Shown piece by piece: positions 12,277 through 13,118 of a stretch of DNA of 13,118 bases. The DNA lies in contig CAIOHJ010000183.1 in assembly GCA_903858085.1 (NCBI GenBank), positions 1 through 13,118 on the forward strand, read 5' to 3'. The notes beneath the pieces are model-generated. The model saw only the letters and a list, made by a program, of their open reading frames with translations. It had not been told where the DNA came from and did not search any database. The DNA comes from an uncultured Chloroflexota bacterium (GTDB taxonomy: Bacteria; Chloroflexota; Anaerolineae; Caldilineales; Caldilineaceae). Made by a program: the position numbers and the translations under genes. Position 1 is the first letter of the stretch; every line of letters begins with the position of its first letter.

Positions 12277-12789
12277 ATGCAGTTTCGTGGAACGATGATT
12301 TCGATGCGTGTTTTGTCTGTTGGCTTTGTCGCAGCGATGGTTTTGATGCTGGGTGTCAGCATGACGGCCTCTGCGGCCTACCGGACCCAGTGCACCTACG
12401 GGAAATTCACCTGGGAATGCGCTGATGGCAGTGAGAATTTCAATGTTGCACCTCCGCCGCCGGTTTCGGGCCAGGATGGCAACGGCTACTTTGAGTCGGT
12501 GCGCTTCTCTGGGGCCGGCCTGGGTGGGAACGACTATGTCCAGCTGGGCGGTGGGTTCTCCATTCGCTTCCGCACCTATCAGCAGTATGTCTCCTGGTGG
12601 GATGCGAGCGGCACGCTGCATGTCGTCCAGTCGCTCAACGGCGCAGCCACCATTCCGACCGGCGCTGTCATGGTTGGGATCCCGGGCAACATCCTGGGCA
12701 ACTTCGACGTCCCGGGCTGGATCAAGGGCAAGCATGTTGACACGGGCGAGTATGTGCTGGGCTCGACCCGCTGGCTCAGCAGCCGCTAA
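12277..12789 (+). CDS. Small secreted protein of unknown family
   Basis: This 170-residue protein matches no family I recognise. It opens with a typical Sec signal peptide: basic residues up to Arg11, a hydrophobic core VLSVGFVAAMVLMLGV and an ASA-A cleavage site after about residue 33, leaving a mature protein of about 137 residues. The mature part has two cysteines close together (Cys39 and Cys48), which could form a disulfide. A proline run APPPPV and a Gly/aromatic-rich, probably beta-strand segment (DYVQLGGGFSIRFRTYQQYVSWW) follow, with no membrane helix and no lipobox. The C-terminus is STRWLSSR. Expression signals are unusually complete: promoter with palindrome, leader, strong ribosome-binding site and intrinsic terminator, so it is likely an abundant, regulated single-gene unit. 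A cell-surface or extracellular structural or binding role is a guess only. Confidence 0.85.
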   Translation: MQFRGTMISMRVLSVGFVAAMVLMLGVSMTASAAYRTQCTYGKFTWECADGSENFNVAPPPPVSGQDGNGYFESVRFSGAGLGGNDYVQLGGGFSIRFRTYQQYVSWWDASGTLHVVQSLNGAATIPTGAVMVGIPGNILGNFDVPGWIKGKHVDTGEYVLGSTRWLSSR

Positions 12790-12828
12790 GAATTCAGAGA
12801 GCGGCCGCACAGAAAAGCGGCATTGTTG

Positions 12829-12866
12829 AAAAATGGCCTGTTACACTGTAACAGGCCATTTTTTTT
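12829..12866 (+). terminator. Strong intrinsic terminator after the secreted-protein gene
   Basis: TGGCCTGTTA (12834-12843) pairs perfectly with TAACAGGCCA (12849-12858) around a 5-nt loop. Flanking AAAAA pairs with the first T residues, and a run of eight T (12859-12866) follows. It starts 40 bp past the stop codon. The A run on the other side means it could also work in reverse. Confidence 0.93.
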
Positions 12867-12905
12867 GAGGGCTGTTCCTTCCTCTTCGCACGGGTCCCCT
12901 CCTGC

Positions 12906-12926
12906 CGACCGAAACATTGTCGGTCG
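12906..12926. repeat. Inverted repeat downstream of the terminator
   Basis: CGACCGA (12906-12912) and TCGGTCG (12920-12926) form a 7-bp stem around a 7-nt loop, 40 bp past the terminator and about 70 bp before the next candidate promoter. It could be a regulator site or an RNA hairpin; nothing decides. Confidence 0.4.
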
Positions 12927-12978
12927 ATTTCGACTTTTCCGGTAAAAACTCCCACTTTTTTAACCCTCCTTTTTTGTG

Positions 12979-13006
12979 TTCGCAGCCTGAAAAAATCTGC
13001 TATAGT
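12979..13006 (+). promoter_or_regulatory. Candidate promoter of the last, truncated gene
   Basis: TTCGCA (12979-12984, 4 of 6), a 16-bp spacer and TATAGT (13001-13006) with TGC before it give a -35 plus extended -10 promoter. Transcription would start near 13013, about 54 nt before the ATG at 13067. Confidence 0.5.
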
Positions 13007-13066
13007 TTTCTGGGGGAAACCGACAAAATCAATTTGAACAAAGCAGCTGAATAGATTGACGAGCTG

Positions 13067-13118
13067 ATGAACGTATCGCATCGACGTCTGTTTTTCATCG
13101 CAATGCTCCTGGTCCGCC
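13067..13118 (+). CDS. Start of a probable exported or membrane protein (3' end outside window)
   Basis: An ATG at 13067 opens a frame that runs off the window after 17 codons: MNVSHRRLFFIAMLLVR. The basic residues His-Arg-Arg followed by a hydrophobic stretch look like the beginning of a signal peptide or membrane anchor. A promoter candidate lies upstream, but the ribosome-binding site is weak (GACGAG-like), so the true start could differ. Function cannot be told from so little. Confidence 0.45.
   Translation, partial: MNVSHRRLFFIAMLLVR

Noticed and set aside
12243..12425. A 60-codon plus-strand frame overlapping the secreted-protein start
   Set aside because: It overlaps the signal-peptide coding region in another frame and lacks its own ribosome-binding site. 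The frame at 12277 has both the signal and the signal peptide.
12794..13081. A 95-codon minus-strand frame in the last intergenic region
   Set aside because: It spans the intrinsic terminator, the inverted repeat and a promoter candidate, and starts without a ribosome-binding site.
1..13118. tRNA, rRNA, CRISPR array, insertion sequence or prophage genes
   Set aside because: No repeat-spacer pattern, no terminal inverted repeats with a transposase frame and no RNA-gene signatures were seen on reading both strands. Subtle RNA genes cannot be excluded without a covariance-model search.

Overview
The window is GC-rich bacterial DNA carrying eight complete protein genes, one gene cut off at each end, and one AT-rich regulatory stretch near the right end. 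The GC-rich coding style and the gene types suggest a filamentous or soil/thermal-type Chloroflexota member (Anaerolineae/Caldilineae-like). These types are a GT39 membrane glycosyltransferase with a soluble tail, a GT-C-like membrane protein with a C-terminal beta domain, a YdiJ-type FAD/Fe-S fusion and a bacterial P450. The taxonomic guess is inference and has not been checked against a database. No rRNA, tRNA, CRISPR array, insertion sequence or phage gene was seen.

Left part (1-3.7 kb): the 3' end of a homocysteine S-methyltransferase gene (+) meets an aldo/keto reductase (-) across a hairpin at 390-421. The reductase is the second gene of a minus-strand pair. The first gene is a GT39-type glycosyltransferase ending 33 bp upstream of the reductase start.

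Middle (3.7-8.8 kb): a 220-bp divergent region separates the GT39 gene from a plus-strand polytopic membrane protein with GT-C-like features and a C-terminal beta-sandwich-like domain. That gene converges, with only 9 bp between stops, on a 981-residue FAD-linked oxidase fused to an iron-sulfur/CCG half, like the D-2-hydroxyacid dehydrogenase YdiJ.

Right-centre (8.8-11.9 kb): a divergent promoter region of about 170 bp separates the FAD/Fe-S gene from a two-gene plus-strand operon. The operon encodes a Gfo/Idh/MocA oxidoreductase and a GNAT acetyltransferase that overlap by ATGA, so they are probably translationally coupled. A convergent cytochrome P450 (-) follows, with a hairpin between the two.

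Right end (11.9-13.1 kb): this is the most distinctive part. A 377-bp AT-rich intergenic region leads to a small secreted protein of unknown family. Its promoter shows -35 and extended -10 elements with a perfect 14-bp palindrome filling the spacer. A leader of roughly 135 nt follows, containing an 18-codon reading frame, then a strong ribosome-binding site. The gene ends in a textbook intrinsic terminator. It therefore looks like a regulated, strongly expressed single-gene unit. The window ends in the first codons of another probable exported or membrane protein.

The genes do not form one obvious pathway. They look like several independent transcription units. I found no convincing multi-gene novel system; the best candidate for something undescribed is the regulated secreted-protein unit at 12.1-12.87 kb.
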